From positions 496,001-560,000 of the forward strand of contig NZ_AQXZ01000018.1 of the NCBI RefSeq assembly GCF_000380645.1: DNA of 64,000 nt, read 5' to 3'. Position numbers and translations under genes: made by a program. Positions 38,020-47,637 of the stretch are shown here, one piece after another. The notes beneath the pieces are model-generated. The model saw only the letters and a list, made by a program, of their open reading frames with translations. It did no database searches and was not told where the DNA came from. This DNA is from Smaragdicoccus niigatensis DSM 44881 = NBRC 103563. Its GTDB lineage: Bacteria; Actinomycetota; Actinomycetes; Mycobacteriales; Mycobacteriaceae. Numbering within the stretch: the first letter of the stretch is position 1; each line of letters begins with the position of its first letter.

Positions 38020-38607
38020 CTAGGTCACATCGAGCTCAGTGAACGTTCCGGACCCATAATGCCCCTCGATGTTGCACAACAGCTCGTACCTACCCGCGGG
38101 AAGATTCAGTGTCACCCAACCCGATGCGCCGGGAGCGATGCCGTCTCCCTCTCCAGAGCCGCATGTGTTCGATGCTTCGCCGAGGCTTCCGGTCTCATCG
38201 ACCTCGCCGGTCGCTCCGATCGCGCGCTGTCCGACTCTGGCATCGCCCGCCAACGGCATCACGATCACCTCATGGAGAAATCTGCCGTTGTTTCGAACCC
38301 GCAGGCTGACCTGGCCAGCCGGCACGGAACGCTGGCTGGTGTAGATCGCCATCGGCCCTTGGAAGCGACTGTTTCCGTAGCCGCCCATCATCGAGCCTCG
38401 GCCACCCATCATCGAGCCCATGTCCGTGACGGTCACGTCGACGACGGCGCCGTGAAGGTCAGGAATCGAACATGATGTTCCCGACGCCCATGGCAGGTCG
38501 AAGCTGGGGCCGGTGAAAGCCATTCCAGCCGTGGTCGCAACCCCCAAAGCGACCGCGGCCGCGGATCCGAGGAGCACAGTGCGCGAAGTCTTGACGGGCA
38601 TCGCCAC
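38020..38607 (-). CDS. Exported cupredoxin-like protein lacking the axial methionine
   Basis: The 195-residue protein has an N-terminal export signal or anchor (VLLGSAAAVALGVATTAGMAF) and a Met/Gly-rich segment (DMGSMMGGRGSMMGGYG). The cupredoxin domain shows the copper ligands His (RFLHEVIVMP) and Cys...His (LLCNIEGHYGSGTF). The residue ten after the cysteine, where a methionine usually sits, is threonine. The start is GTG 38607 (ATG 38601 is an alternative), directly abutting the upstream SHOCT gene, so the two are one transcript. Confidence 0.82.
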   Translation of the reverse strand: MAMPVKTSRTVLLGSAAAVALGVATTAGMAFTGPSFDLPWASGTSCSIPDLHGAVVDVTVTDMGSMMGGRGSMMGGYGNSRFQGPMAIYTSQRSVPAGQVSLRVRNNGRFLHEVIVMPLAGDARVGQRAIGATGEVDETGSLGEASNTCGSGEGDGIAPGASGWVTLNLPAGRYELLCNIEGHYGSGTFTELDVT

Positions 38608-38880
38608 TCACCAGCTGCCGTGGATCTCACGCATCGTGGCCAGGCGCTGGCGGTACTCATCCTCGGTCAGTTCACCTTTCGCGAACCGTGCCGCCAGAAT
38701 CTGCTCCGCAGAGGAAACGCCGTGCCCGCCAGCGGTGCTGTGCCGCGTTCCGCTGAACGCTCGAACGGCCGCGATGATCCCGAAAATGATGACCCCGTAG
38801 AAGACGATCATCATCACGGTCATCCCGAGCCAGCTGCCCCAGCCCATTCCGTATCCCCACATCATGGTGTGCCACCTCAT
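38608..38880 (-). CDS. SHOCT-domain small membrane protein
   Basis: ATG 38880 gives 90 residues. A Met/Trp/Gly-rich start (MRWHTMMWGYGMGWGSW) is followed by one membrane helix (MTVMMIVFYGVIIFGIIAAV) and a C-terminal SHOCT motif (ILAARFAKGELTEDEYRQRLATM). SHOCT domains are short oligomerisation modules. The Met/His start could bind copper. The open frame runs on upstream to 39186 but would overlap the divergent exporter, so I reject that part. Confidence 0.82.
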   Translation of the reverse strand: MRWHTMMWGYGMGWGSWLGMTVMMIVFYGVIIFGIIAAVRAFSGTRHSTAGGHGVSSAEQILAARFAKGELTEDEYRQRLATMREIHGSW

Positions 38881-38986
38881 CAGTCGAAGTCTGTGAGACC
38901 CAGACTCGTCGCGCGCGGCATCCGTCCCAAGGGCACTAAGTCGTGAACTCGACTTCGGAAAGTCACTGACGCGTAGCGTCGAAAGC

Positions 38987-40432
38987 ATGGTCGCCGAAAC
39001 CATCCGCGTAGCGTCACCGCGAGGCCGCTGGATCGTGGTCGCGACGGTTCTCGGCTCGTCGATCGCCATGCTCGATGCCACCGTCGTCAATGTCGCGCTA
39101 CCGCAGATAGGCCGCGATTTCGACGCGGGTATCGACGGCCTGCAGTGGATCGTCACGGGATACACGCTCACGTTGGCGGCATTCATCCTGCTCGGCGGTG
39201 CACTGGGCGATCGCTATGGACGACGCGAGGTCTTCCTCATCGGCACCGTTGCCTTCGCGATCAGCTCCGCGGCGTGCGGATTCGCGCCGAACCTCACCAC
39301 GCTGGTCGCAGCACGTCTCGTGCAAGGGGTCGCCGGCGCGCTGCTCACGCCCGGCAGCCTCGCGTTGCTCTCGGCGGCGATCGATCCGCGCGACCGTGGG
39401 GCTGCGGTCGGCGCGTGGTCCGGATTCGGCGGTATCGCCGCTGCCGTGGGACCCCTGCTCGGCGGCTGGCTCGTCGACGCCGTCAGTTGGCGCGCAGTAT
39501 TTCTCCTCAATATCCCGGTCGCCGCTCTGGTCGTCGCGATCACTCTCGCGAGCGTTCCGGAGAGTCGGTCGGCGGTGCGAGTCACCCGTTTGGACATCCC
39601 GGGAGCGGCGATCATCGCGATTGGCCTCGGCACGCTGACGTTCGGGCTCATCCGCGCCTCGACATGGGTGACCGCGGCAGGCATCGCACTGATCGTTGCG
39701 TTCGTGCTGGTCGAAATGCGGAGCCCGGAGCCGCTCGTTCCGCCGCGGCTCTTCGCCTCCAGACTGTTCTCAGTCACCAACGCCGTCACGTTCGTCGTGT
39801 ACATCGCGCTCAGTGGCGTGTTCTTCATGCTCAGTCTCGAACTTCAGGTCGTCGCCGGCTACTCGCCGCTCGCCGCGGGCGCAGCGGCCTTGCCCATCAC
39901 CATCCTGATGTTGGCGCTGTCGTCGAAAACCGGTGATTGGGCACAGAATCACGGCGCGCGGATCCCGATGGTGTTCGGTCCGCTGATCGCCGCCGCGGGC
40001 CTGCTTCTTCTTCTCCGAACCGGCCCGCACGCGAACTATCTCCTGGATGTTCTCCCTGGCGTCATCGTGTTCGGTATCGGACTCTCGGTCCTCGTAGCGC
40101 CCCTGACCAGCACGGTTCTGGGCTCGGTCAGCACCGACGACGCCGGAATCGCATCGGGCGTCAACAACGCCGTCGCTCGAACCTCGGGGTTGATCGCCGT
40201 CGCCGCGCTTCCAGCGGTCGTCGGGCTCCGGGGCGCCGGTCTCTCCGACGCGGACAAGTTCGACGCGGGTTTCACGACCGCCATGTGGATCTGCGCCGGA
40301 CTCCTCGCTGCGGGTGCGCTCGCAGCGACACTCATCGAAAAGCCGGAGAAATCGGCCAAAGCTGCGGAGGTCGCGCACTGTTCACACTGTGATGTGGGTG
40401 CGCCTCTCCTCGCGTCACAATCCGGCGAGTAG
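38987..40432 (+). CDS. MFS multidrug exporter (DHA2 family, 14 helices)
   Basis: The 481-residue protein has about 14 membrane segments with the MFS motif A (GGALGDRYGRREVF) and motif C-like run (GGIAAAVGPLLGGWLVD), plus LDATVVNVALP, typical of drug/H+ antiporters. It is divergent from the SHOCT/cupredoxin genes, 106 bases away, and its end overlaps the convergent lipoprotein gene by 18 bases. The substrate is unknown. Placement beside copper genes may be chance. Confidence 0.88.
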   Translation: MVAETIRVASPRGRWIVVATVLGSSIAMLDATVVNVALPQIGRDFDAGIDGLQWIVTGYTLTLAAFILLGGALGDRYGRREVFLIGTVAFAISSAACGFAPNLTTLVAARLVQGVAGALLTPGSLALLSAAIDPRDRGAAVGAWSGFGGIAAAVGPLLGGWLVDAVSWRAVFLLNIPVAALVVAITLASVPESRSAVRVTRLDIPGAAIIAIGLGTLTFGLIRASTWVTAAGIALIVAFVLVEMRSPEPLVPPRLFASRLFSVTNAVTFVVYIALSGVFFMLSLELQVVAGYSPLAAGAAALPITILMLALSSKTGDWAQNHGARIPMVFGPLIAAAGLLLLLRTGPHANYLLDVLPGVIVFGIGLSVLVAPLTSTVLGSVSTDDAGIASGVNNAVARTSGLIAVAALPAVVGLRGAGLSDADKFDAGFTTAMWICAGLLAAGALAATLIEKPEKSAKAAEVAHCSHCDVGAPLLASQSGE

Positions 40433-41260
40433 CAATTTCGCCGCATGGGAGATGGTGGCGACGCCCTCGTCGTAACCGCCCTCGCCTTGCAGGGCATTCA
40501 TGATTGCGAGCGTGTACCTCTGATCGGCTCCCGAGAAGCCGACAGAGTTGATCACCCAGCCGCCCTCCTCCTCGGACCAACCGTCCTTGTTGCCGGGATG
40601 CTGATCCGGGCCCGCCGCCCAGACACCCCACTGCTGGTCCGGTGCGACATTCTGCATCTGATCGACGATGTAGGCGCGATCGGTCGGGTCGAGCTGCGTC
40701 AACACGTACTGCATGAGGTGGTCGAGGTCGTCCGGAGTGCACTTCTGGAATCCCCAGTAGGGCTTGCCGCTACTGAACGAAACCTCGGGTTCGAGACCGG
40801 TCATGCCAAAGGCGACGAAGTCGCGGTTGAACTGCTGCTTGTCCTTGCCTGCGTACTTCTCCCACAAGGCGTCGGCCGCATCGTCGTCGGAGGAATGCAG
40901 CATTTTCTGGATCAGGTCCCGATCTGACGCCGTCAGCTTGATCGTGCCCGCGCGGTCCTTGGTCAAGAGGTCGGCCGCCATGGCGAGCTTGATCGTGGAC
41001 GCAGTCCAGACCAGCTGATCGGCGGCAGGGCTGCGATAGATGTAGCCCGTCGTGCGGTCACGAAGGACGAAACCGACACGACCCGGTCGAGTCTTCAGGT
41101 AGTCCTCGACAGCGTTGATGCGTTGCTGCGTGCTGCAGTGGGCTGCCGGCGAATCGCAGGAAACGGCCGGAGCCACGTCGTCGACGGTCGCCGCCTGGTG
41201 CGAACATGCAGCCGTCAATTCGATCAACGCGGCCGCCACGACCGCGAGGGCCCGCTTCAA
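40415..41260 (-). CDS. Beta-lactamase-fold lipoprotein (LppW-like), abutting prcA
   Basis: The 281-residue protein starts at TTG 41260, immediately after the prcA stop. It has a lipobox at Cys19 (LTAACSH) and a serine beta-lactamase-like domain. Ser88 and Lys91 form the STIK motif. The second motif reads SSDDD (123-127) instead of SDN, and the third reads KDGW in place of KTG. It may be a degenerate penicillin-binding fold rather than an active beta-lactamase, like the M. tuberculosis lipoprotein LppW. It appears to be the last gene of the proteasome operon, an odd place for an exported protein. Confidence 0.8.
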   Translation of the reverse strand: MKRALAVVAAALIELTAACSHQAATVDDVAPAVSCDSPAAHCSTQQRINAVEDYLKTRPGRVGFVLRDRTTGYIYRSPAADQLVWTASTIKLAMAADLLTKDRAGTIKLTASDRDLIQKMLHSSDDDAADALWEKYAGKDKQQFNRDFVAFGMTGLEPEVSFSSGKPYWGFQKCTPDDLDHLMQYVLTQLDPTDRAYIVDQMQNVAPDQQWGVWAAGPDQHPGNKDGWSEEEGGWVINSVGFSGADQRYTLAIMNALQGEGGYDEGVATISHAAKLLLAGL

Positions 41261-41959
41261 CTACTTCGCCGAAAGCTCTTCGAGCGCCGGTCCGGTAATC
41301 CGCTTGAACGCGCGACGCGGTCGATTCTGGTCCAGCACAGCAACTTCGAGCGGCGATGCCGGAGCGGCGGGCTGCCCCTCGACGGGCGGACGCCGCAGCG
41401 CCGCCACCGCGACGTTGAACGCAGCCTTGATGTCCATGCCGGATTCGTACGACGACTTGAGCACCGTGATGATCGGTTCGGTTGTGCCGCCCATGACGAT
41501 GAACTCCCGCTCATCGACGATCGATCCGTCGTAGGTGATGCGGTACATCACCGGCTGCTTCGGCGAGTCCGGACGGCCGACCTCGGCCACACAGATCTCG
41601 ACCTCGTACGGCTTGAGCTGATCGGTGAAGATCGAGCCGAGCGTCTGCGCATAGGCGTTGGCGAGCGAACGACCCGTCACGTCACGGCGGTCGTAGGAGT
41701 ATCCGCGCAGGTCAGCCTGCATGATGCCACCGCGGCGAAGGTTCTCGAACTCGTTGTACTTGCCGACGGCGGCAAAGCCGACGCGGTCGTAGAGTTCGCT
41801 CACCTTGTGCAGCGCCGTCGACGGGTTCTCCGCGACGAACAGCACGCCCGAGTCGTAGGTCAGCACAACGACGCTGCGGCCGCGGGCAATACCCTTGCGC
41901 GCGAGCTCCGAGCGATCGCGCATGATCTGCTCGGCAGACGCATAGTAAGGAAGGGTCAT
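41261..41959 (-). CDS. prcA: Proteasome alpha subunit PrcA
   Basis: The 232-residue alpha subunit begins [31 protein letters not shown], matching the gating N-terminus of actinobacterial PrcA, and has no catalytic threonine. Seven copies form the outer rings of the 20S core and dock ARC/Mpa. The ATGA start overlaps the prcB stop. It is followed directly by the lipoprotein gene. Confidence 0.96.
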   Translation of the reverse strand: MTLPYYASAEQIMRDRSELARKGIARGRSVVVLTYDSGVLFVAENPSTALHKVSELYDRVGFAAVGKYNEFENLRRGGIMQADLRGYSYDRRDVTGRSLANAYAQTLGSIFTDQLKPYEVEICVAEVGRPDSPKQPVMYRITYDGSIVDEREFIVMGGTTEPIITVLKSSYESGMDIKAAFNVAVAALRRPPVEGQPAAPASPLEVAVLDQNRPRRAFKRITGPALEELSAK

Positions 41960-42783
41960 CGCGCGTCTCCCTCAGTCTGCGTCCGGGCAGTGATCACTAA
42001 CCGGGCCATTTGCTCAGTCTTCGACCGGTCCACCTCGAGTGCACCGTTGACGTCGATGATCACGGCGGTCGGGTAGATGCGGCGCGCCAGATCCGGGCCA
42101 CCAGTGGCCGAATCGTCGTCGGCGGCATCCCACAACGCCTCGATCGCGATGGCCAGGGCTTCGTCGGCCGTGAGGCCCGAGCGGTAGAGCTTCTTCAACG
42201 ACGACTTCGCGAAAAGCGAACCGGAACCGATCGCGTGGTAGCCGTCGCGTTCCTCGCTGCGGCCGCCGACGGCGTCGAACGACACGATCCGCCCAGCCTT
42301 GGCGGTATCCGCCTCATCGAGGTCGTAGCCCACGAGCAGCGGAATCGCCACGAGCCCCTGCATCGCGGCCGGCAGATTGTTTCGAACCATGGTCGACAGC
42401 CGGTTGGCCTTGCCGTCGAAGGTCAGCGGAATGCCTTCGATCTTCTCGTAATGCTCGAGTTCGACCGCGAACAGACGCACGAGTTCGATCGCGATGCCAG
42501 CGGTGCCGGCGATACCAGCAGCCGAGTAGTCGTCCGTGATGTAGACCTTCTGGACATCGCGGCTGGCGATGAGATTGCCCATCGTCGCGCGGCGGTCACC
42601 CGCGAGAATCACACCCCCGGAGAAGGTCACGGCGACGATCGTGGTGCCGTGGGGCGCGATATCGCCAGCGGGACCCGTCACCCGACGCCCCGGCAGCATG
42701 TCCGGTGCGTGAGTCTCGAGAATTTCACTGAACGAAGAAAGATGAGAACCGTAGTGGAGAAAGCCTCCCCGCGCTTCGGTCAC
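41956..42783 (-). CDS. prcB: Proteasome beta subunit PrcB
   Basis: The 275-residue precursor has a propeptide of 46 residues ending DIAPHG. Cleavage exposes Thr47 ([11 protein letters not shown]), the active-site nucleophile. Asp63 in AGDRRAT and Lys79 in VQKVY are further catalytic-core residues. It forms the inner catalytic rings of the 20S core. The start overlaps the pup stop by ATGA. Confidence 0.96.
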   Translation of the reverse strand: MTEARGGFLHYGSHLSSFSEILETHAPDMLPGRRVTGPAGDIAPHGTTIVAVTFSGGVILAGDRRATMGNLIASRDVQKVYITDDYSAAGIAGTAGIAIELVRLFAVELEHYEKIEGIPLTFDGKANRLSTMVRNNLPAAMQGLVAIPLLVGYDLDEADTAKAGRIVSFDAVGGRSEERDGYHAIGSGSLFAKSSLKKLYRSGLTADEALAIAIEALWDAADDDSATGGPDLARRIYPTAVIIDVNGALEVDRSKTEQMARLVITARTQTEGDAR

Positions 42784-42974
42784 TGGCCGCCCTTTTGCAC
42801 GTAAGCGCGGACGAAGTCTTCGGCGTTCTCCTCGAGCACGTCGTCGATCTCGTCGAGCAGGTCGTCAGTGTCTGCGGCGAGCTTTTCGCGACGCTCTTGG
42901 CCAGCGCCTGTCTCACCGGGGACGTCATCATCCTCGTCGCCGCCGCCGACCCGCTTGGTCTGCTCCTGCGCCAT
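42780..42974 (-). CDS. pup: Prokaryotic ubiquitin-like protein Pup
   Basis: The 64-residue, acidic, mostly disordered protein ends in YVQKGGQ. The final glutamine must be deamidated by Dop before PafA can attach it to lysines. The central segment ([28 protein letters not shown]) forms the helix that threads into the Mpa coiled coil. It is encoded directly before prcB, as in other actinobacteria. Confidence 0.98.
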   Translation of the reverse strand: MAQEQTKRVGGGDEDDDVPGETGAGQERREKLAADTDDLLDEIDDVLEENAEDFVRAYVQKGGQ

Positions 42975-43068
42975 GGCAACCCCCTACGCTTCTACCTAGA
43001 ACTCCACCGTACCGACGGAAGGCCGTCGTTGCCGGTCGAGACGCGTTTTACGTCCCGGATTTGATCTT

Positions 43069-44568
43069 CTACGTCGTCAGCTGATCGACGAGTTCGCGCG
43101 CCGAACTGACTGCGTCCAGCAGATTTCCGACGTGTGCACGGCTGCCCCGCAGCGGTTCGAGAGTCGGAATCCGGACCAGCGCGTCGCCGCCAAGGTCGAA
43201 GATCACCGAGTCCCAACTGGCCGCTGCGATGTCCGCACCGAACCGGCGGAGGCACTCACCCCGGAAGTACGCCCGGGTGTCCGTGGGTGGGTTGCGCATC
43301 GCGGCGAGCACCTGTTGCTCGGACACCAGACGCTTCATCGAGCCGCGCGCAACGAGGCGGTTGTACAGTCCCTTGTCGAGGCGAACGTCCGAGTACTGCA
43401 GGTCGACGAGGTGCAATTTCGGTGCAGCCCAGCTCAGGCCCTCACGACTGCGCATGCCCTCGAGAATCCGCAGCTTCGCCGGCCAGTCGAGCAGTTCCGC
43501 GCATTCCATCGGGTCACGTTCGAGCAGGTCGAGCACCATTGCCCAGTTGTCGATGATGTCGCGGACGCGGTCGGTGTTGCGGCCCTGGCGGTCCATGAAC
43601 GCGCTGACTCGGTCGAGGTACGCACGCTGCAACGCCAGGCCGGTCATCTCGCGTCCGTCCGCGAGCGCCGCCGTCGCCCGCAGGGTCGGGTCGTGGCTGA
43701 TGGTGTGCACGGCCGTCACTGGTCGGGCCAACTGCAGGTCGCTGAAGTCGACTCCCGCTTCGACGAGATCGAGTACCAGCGCCGTCGTTCCCACCTTGAG
43801 GTAGGTCGACATCTCGGCGAGGTTCGCGTCCCCGATGATGACGTGCAGGCGGCGGTACTTGTCGGCGTCCGCGTGGGGTTCGTCGCGCGTGTTGATGATG
43901 CCGCGCTTGAGGGTGGTCTCGAGCCCGACCTCGACTTCGATGTAGTCGGCACGCTGACTGATCTGGAAACCGGCCTCGTCACCGTGCTGCCCGATCCCGA
44001 CTCGTCCGGAACCGGTGAACACCTGGCGAGACACGAAAAATGGCGTCAGACCAGCGATGATCTGGTTGAACGGCGTGTCTCGGGACATCAGGTAGTTCTC
44101 GTGCGTCCCGTACGACGCACCCTTGCCATCGACGTTGTTCTTGTAGAGCTGGAGTCGCGGCGATCCGGGGACGCTCGACGCGTGCCGCGCGGCGGCCTCC
44201 ATGACTCGCTCACCGGCCTTGTCCCAGATCACGGCGTCGAGCGGATCGGTCACCTCCGGCGCGGAGTACTCCGGATGCGCGTGGTCGACGTACAGCCGGG
44301 CACCGTTCGTGAGGATCATGTTCGCTGCGCCGACCTCATCGGCGTCGATGATCGGCGCCGGTCCACCGTGGCGGCTCAGATCGAAACCACGGGCGTCCCG
44401 CAGCGGCGACTCGACCTCGTAATCCCAACGCGTCCGCTTCGCGCGGGGAATCCCCTCCGCGGCCGCGTAGGCGAGAACGGCCTGAGTCGAGGTGAGGATC
44501 GGGTTCGCGGTCGGGTCGCTGGGCGAGGAAATCCCGTACTCGACTTCGATGCCGATAATCCGCTGCAT
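43069..44568 (-). CDS. dop: Pup deamidase/depupylase Dop
   Basis: ATG 44568 gives 499 residues, beginning [14 protein letters not shown]. Dop converts the C-terminal Gln of Pup to Glu and removes Pup from substrates. It shares the glutamine-synthetase-like fold of PafA, with the catalytic Asp in [16 protein letters not shown] and [19 protein letters not shown]. The 40-residue loop region of Dop ([23 protein letters not shown]) is visible after the first strand. It is 94 bases upstream of pup. The open frame extends 16 codons further upstream. Confidence 0.97.
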   Translation of the reverse strand: MQRIIGIEVEYGISSPSDPTANPILTSTQAVLAYAAAEGIPRAKRTRWDYEVESPLRDARGFDLSRHGGPAPIIDADEVGAANMILTNGARLYVDHAHPEYSAPEVTDPLDAVIWDKAGERVMEAAARHASSVPGSPRLQLYKNNVDGKGASYGTHENYLMSRDTPFNQIIAGLTPFFVSRQVFTGSGRVGIGQHGDEAGFQISQRADYIEVEVGLETTLKRGIINTRDEPHADADKYRRLHVIIGDANLAEMSTYLKVGTTALVLDLVEAGVDFSDLQLARPVTAVHTISHDPTLRATAALADGREMTGLALQRAYLDRVSAFMDRQGRNTDRVRDIIDNWAMVLDLLERDPMECAELLDWPAKLRILEGMRSREGLSWAAPKLHLVDLQYSDVRLDKGLYNRLVARGSMKRLVSEQQVLAAMRNPPTDTRAYFRGECLRRFGADIAAASWDSVIFDLGGDALVRIPTLEPLRGSRAHVGNLLDAVSSARELVDQLTT

Positions 44569-44621
44569 ATGGCCGACTGTATCCGTCCGCGTACGGTCCC
44601 GCGTACGCGACTCCAAACGAT

Positions 44622-47444
44622 TCAGTTGACGCCCATCGCCGCGCGGACCCGCGCCCGGTCTCGGCGCGCACGTTCGGCGGCAGTGTCATCGCCGAGCGCG
44701 GAGTGAATGCGGGCGAGCAGCTCCCAGGGCCGGTCTTGATATGGCTCCAACCGGAGCGACAATTCGGCGGCTTGCCGAGCCTGCGCGAGCTGACCGGCGC
44801 GCCACAGTTCAGCAGCCTGGTCCAGTGCGGTACCGGCGGCCACGGTCCGAAGTCGCTCCCGTTCCGCGGCAATAAACTCCACCCGACCCTCGCTAGGCAG
44901 CAACTCGCCCCGATAGACGTCGAGGGCGCGGGCGCGAAACCGGATCCGATCGCCGGGTTCGACCGAACGATGCGCCCGGTTGACGTTGTCCTCGAAGGTG
45001 CGGACGTCCGACGAGCAATGGTCCGGCAGCTGTAATCGATAAGCGTCGCCGGCTCGCTCCACCGCATAGTTCGTCCCGGCCAGCAACGCACGAATGCTCG
45101 ACACCGCCACCTGCAGACGGTGGCTGGCCACCTTGTGCCCCACGTCGGGCCAGATCGCATCCTCGAGGAACTCGTGCCGACACGGCCTTCCCGCGTTGAG
45201 CGCGAGAATCCCCAGCAGGGACCGCGCCTGCGGACGCAAAGCGCCGGCGTCGAGAGAGGCGCCCGCCGTCTCGATCCGCAGGCCGCCGAAACAGAAGACG
45301 CCACCCGACTGAATCGCATCGACGTGCGCGGGCGTTTGGATTGCCCGGAACGCAGCCAAGGGGAATCCGCACGAACGTGCCACCGAGTCCGCCTCCTCGG
45401 CACGCGACTCAATGGCACCGAGCGCGAGCGCCCGCGCGCCACGCAGGTGGAATTCATCAGCTCTCGCAGCGAGTTCAGCGGCGACGGCGACAGTCCCGCC
45501 GCCCGCGTAAAGGTCCAGAATCTGGCACCACAGAGCGAGTACGGGCGCTTCGAGTTCGAGGAACCGCTTGCGGGCCTCATTGAGGTCGATGGCGGCGGCG
45601 GCCGGGTCACCGTTCAGCAGCCGAGCAGCGCCGATCATCAGTGTCAGAAGTGCCGACCCCCAACGATCGCCGCGCAGATCGGAGTCGTCCTTCATCTGCG
45701 TGCAGATGGAAAGACGCCACACTGCCTGCTGACTGACCACAAGAACGACTTCCTGCAGGGCGTGCGCTATTCGAGCGATCCAGGGAAATCCATCGCTTTC
45801 GGCTACCACAATGAGTTCGCCGAGCACGCCGGCCGCGTCCTCGCCCGCAGAGTTCGCCACATCCGCGATCGCCAGCCCGACTCCCGAGAGTGCGGATAGC
45901 AGCGGTGTAACTGTGCGGCCCGATCGGATTCTTCCCAGCGACTGCCCCACTTGGCCAAGTTCACCGGCCACCAACGCCAGAAGACCGTTGACCGTCTGAT
46001 GAGCGTCATTTCCGATGTGGCCGGTGACAACCAGTGGAACGGGGCCAGACAGTGCAGCCCGAACCCGAGCACTCCAATGCCCCGGTGCCGACTGTGGCTG
46101 CGAGATCGCCGGCGCGTGGGGCAGCCATCCCACCACAGCATCCGATTCGGCACGACATTGCCGCCGATAGGTCGGCTCATCGTGCATGTCGTGCGCGAGT
46201 TGGTAGGCGTGCACCGCGTCGGCAAGCTGGCCGTGCCGAGCGTGTCGGCGAGCGATCGCGAGCGCGAGCCACGGATCTCGCCGCCAACTGTTCGGTGGAG
46301 AGATCCCGCCATGGTCGTCGACCACGTCCCCGATTTCGACCGAATGCTCGCGGACAATCTGCGAGACCCGCTCCCAGTTCTCCGCCTTGGCGAACGCTTT
46401 TGCGGCCGAGCGCATCCGACCGTGACTCAAGAGAACCTCGCCGCTCCGGACGTACCACGCCCGCGAGCCCGCGTGACCGAGTTCCTCGACGATGACCTGT
46501 TCGAGGTGCGACCGCAAGACCTCGTGATACCGGTATTCGACGCCGTCGTCGGTCGACACGAAGAGTTGCCGAAGTTCGAGTTCAGACAGGATCTGCGCAC
46601 TACCGGTCGTGTCGAGGAGTTCGTCGGACAGATCCGCGGTGAGGCGATCGACGGTGCAGGTACGCAATAAGAAGCGCCTATGTTCGTCGGGAAGATCGGC
46701 GAGAACATGGCGCGTCAGATACGAGCGGACCAGTCGTGAGCTGGCTCCGAGTTCGAGTACAGCCTGATGTCGTGCGGCGGTACTTCTACCGGTGGTGGCG
46801 AGGTGGAACAGTTGGAGTCCGGCCGCCCATCCCCCGATGCGGCGCGTGAGCAGTGCTGCAGCATCTGGTCGCAGAGGCTCCCGATAGATCCTTTCGAAGA
46901 GTTCCTCGACCTCCCACGGGCGGAACCGAAGGGCCGAGCCATCGACCTCTGCAGCCACTCCCGATCCGCGTAACCGAGGCATATTGATCGAGGAACCACG
47001 TCGACTCCCGAACAGCAGACGTAGACCACGCGGGCGGAGGTCGACGAAGCGTTCGAGCGCGCGCTCGGCCGGAGTACCCGCGATTTCGTGCAGATCGTCG
47101 CAGATCAGCAGTCCTTCGACGCCGCCGGCATCCTCGAGCCCCGCGAGGAAAGCCGACATGGTAAGCGGGCAATCCGGCGCGGCGAATCCCGGAACCGCCC
47201 GCGCGAGGTTCGCGACGAGCGCAGCTTCGGTGTCGTCGTCCGGAGTCGCTCGATACCAACCGAGCTCCCGCGATGCGTGTGCTGCGATTTGTGCGAGAAG
47301 CGTCGTCTTACCGGAGCCGGCCGGCGCCACGACGAGCCCTACCGTGCCCGCGGAGTCGAACGAGAGTTGGTTCTCCAAACGTGGCCGGACGAGGCCGATG
47401 GGGTCGGGAGGGCGGAGCTTCTCGCGAAGGACCAATGGCTGCAC
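44622..47444 (-). CDS. STAND-ATPase regulator with C-terminal SARP (wHTH-BTAD) domain
   Basis: The 940-residue protein is a MalT-like hybrid. An N-terminal STAND ATPase domain (Walker [15 protein letters not shown], about 39-52; Walker [10 protein letters not shown], about 113-121) leads into a winged helix and a TPR-like helical middle (about 340-700). At the C-terminus is an OmpR-type winged helix (719-808: [32 protein letters not shown]) and a bacterial transcriptional activation domain (about 815-937). MalT-like proteins usually end in a LuxR helix; the SARP ending is unusual. It should be an ATP- and ligand-dependent activator. It faces a divergent LuxR gene across a region with SARP-type direct repeats. 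Confidence 0.88.
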   Translation of the reverse strand: MQPLVLREKLRPPDPIGLVRPRLENQLSFDSAGTVGLVVAPAGSGKTTLLAQIAAHASRELGWYRATPDDDTEAALVANLARAVPGFAAPDCPLTMSAFLAGLEDAGGVEGLLICDDLHEIAGTPAERALERFVDLRPRGLRLLFGSRRGSSINMPRLRGSGVAAEVDGSALRFRPWEVEELFERIYREPLRPDAAALLTRRIGGWAAGLQLFHLATTGRSTAARHQAVLELGASSRLVRSYLTRHVLADLPDEHRRFLLRTCTVDRLTADLSDELLDTTGSAQILSELELRQLFVSTDDGVEYRYHEVLRSHLEQVIVEELGHAGSRAWYVRSGEVLLSHGRMRSAAKAFAKAENWERVSQIVREHSVEIGDVVDDHGGISPPNSWRRDPWLALAIARRHARHGQLADAVHAYQLAHDMHDEPTYRRQCRAESDAVVGWLPHAPAISQPQSAPGHWSARVRAALSGPVPLVVTGHIGNDAHQTVNGLLALVAGELGQVGQSLGRIRSGRTVTPLLSALSGVGLAIADVANSAGEDAAGVLGELIVVAESDGFPWIARIAHALQEVVLVVSQQAVWRLSICTQMKDDSDLRGDRWGSALLTLMIGAARLLNGDPAAAAIDLNEARKRFLELEAPVLALWCQILDLYAGGGTVAVAAELAARADEFHLRGARALALGAIESRAEEADSVARSCGFPLAAFRAIQTPAHVDAIQSGGVFCFGGLRIETAGASLDAGALRPQARSLLGILALNAGRPCRHEFLEDAIWPDVGHKVASHRLQVAVSSIRALLAGTNYAVERAGDAYRLQLPDHCSSDVRTFEDNVNRAHRSVEPGDRIRFRARALDVYRGELLPSEGRVEFIAAERERLRTVAAGTALDQAAELWRAGQLAQARQAAELSLRLEPYQDRPWELLARIHSALGDDTAAERARRDRARVRAAMGVN

Positions 47445-47559
47445 GGCATTCCTCGTCGGTGAGATGAGATGACGCCGCTGTCATGATCGCCAATGACCGA
47501 TCTGTCTAGATCGACTGAACCCCACGGTACTCAGAGAAGTCCCGCCCCGAAGGACATTG

Positions 47560-47593
47560 TGTTGAGCACTTGTTGAGCACTTGAACTGACACT
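47560..47593. promoter_or_regulatory. SARP-type direct repeats with 11-bp period before a LuxR gene
   Basis: The heptamer TTGAGCA occurs at 47562-47568 and 47573-47579, part of an 11-bp unit (TTGAGCACTTG) repeated without a break. SARP regulators typically bind heptamer repeats with an 11-bp period. In their promoters the -10 box starts 8 bases after the last heptamer; here that position is GACACT (47588-47593). It lies in the 193-base gap between the SARP-hybrid gene and the LuxR gene. Binding is inferred. Confidence 0.5.
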
Positions 47594-47637
47594 CAAGGGC
47601 AACCGAAGAGGCACCGTTTCACTGGAGGCAGCTGATC

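Noticed and set aside
38881-39186. N-terminal extension of the SHOCT-protein frame
   Set aside because: It overlaps the divergent MFS exporter start and is Ser/Thr/Arg-rich noise; ATG 38880 gives a normal SHOCT protein.
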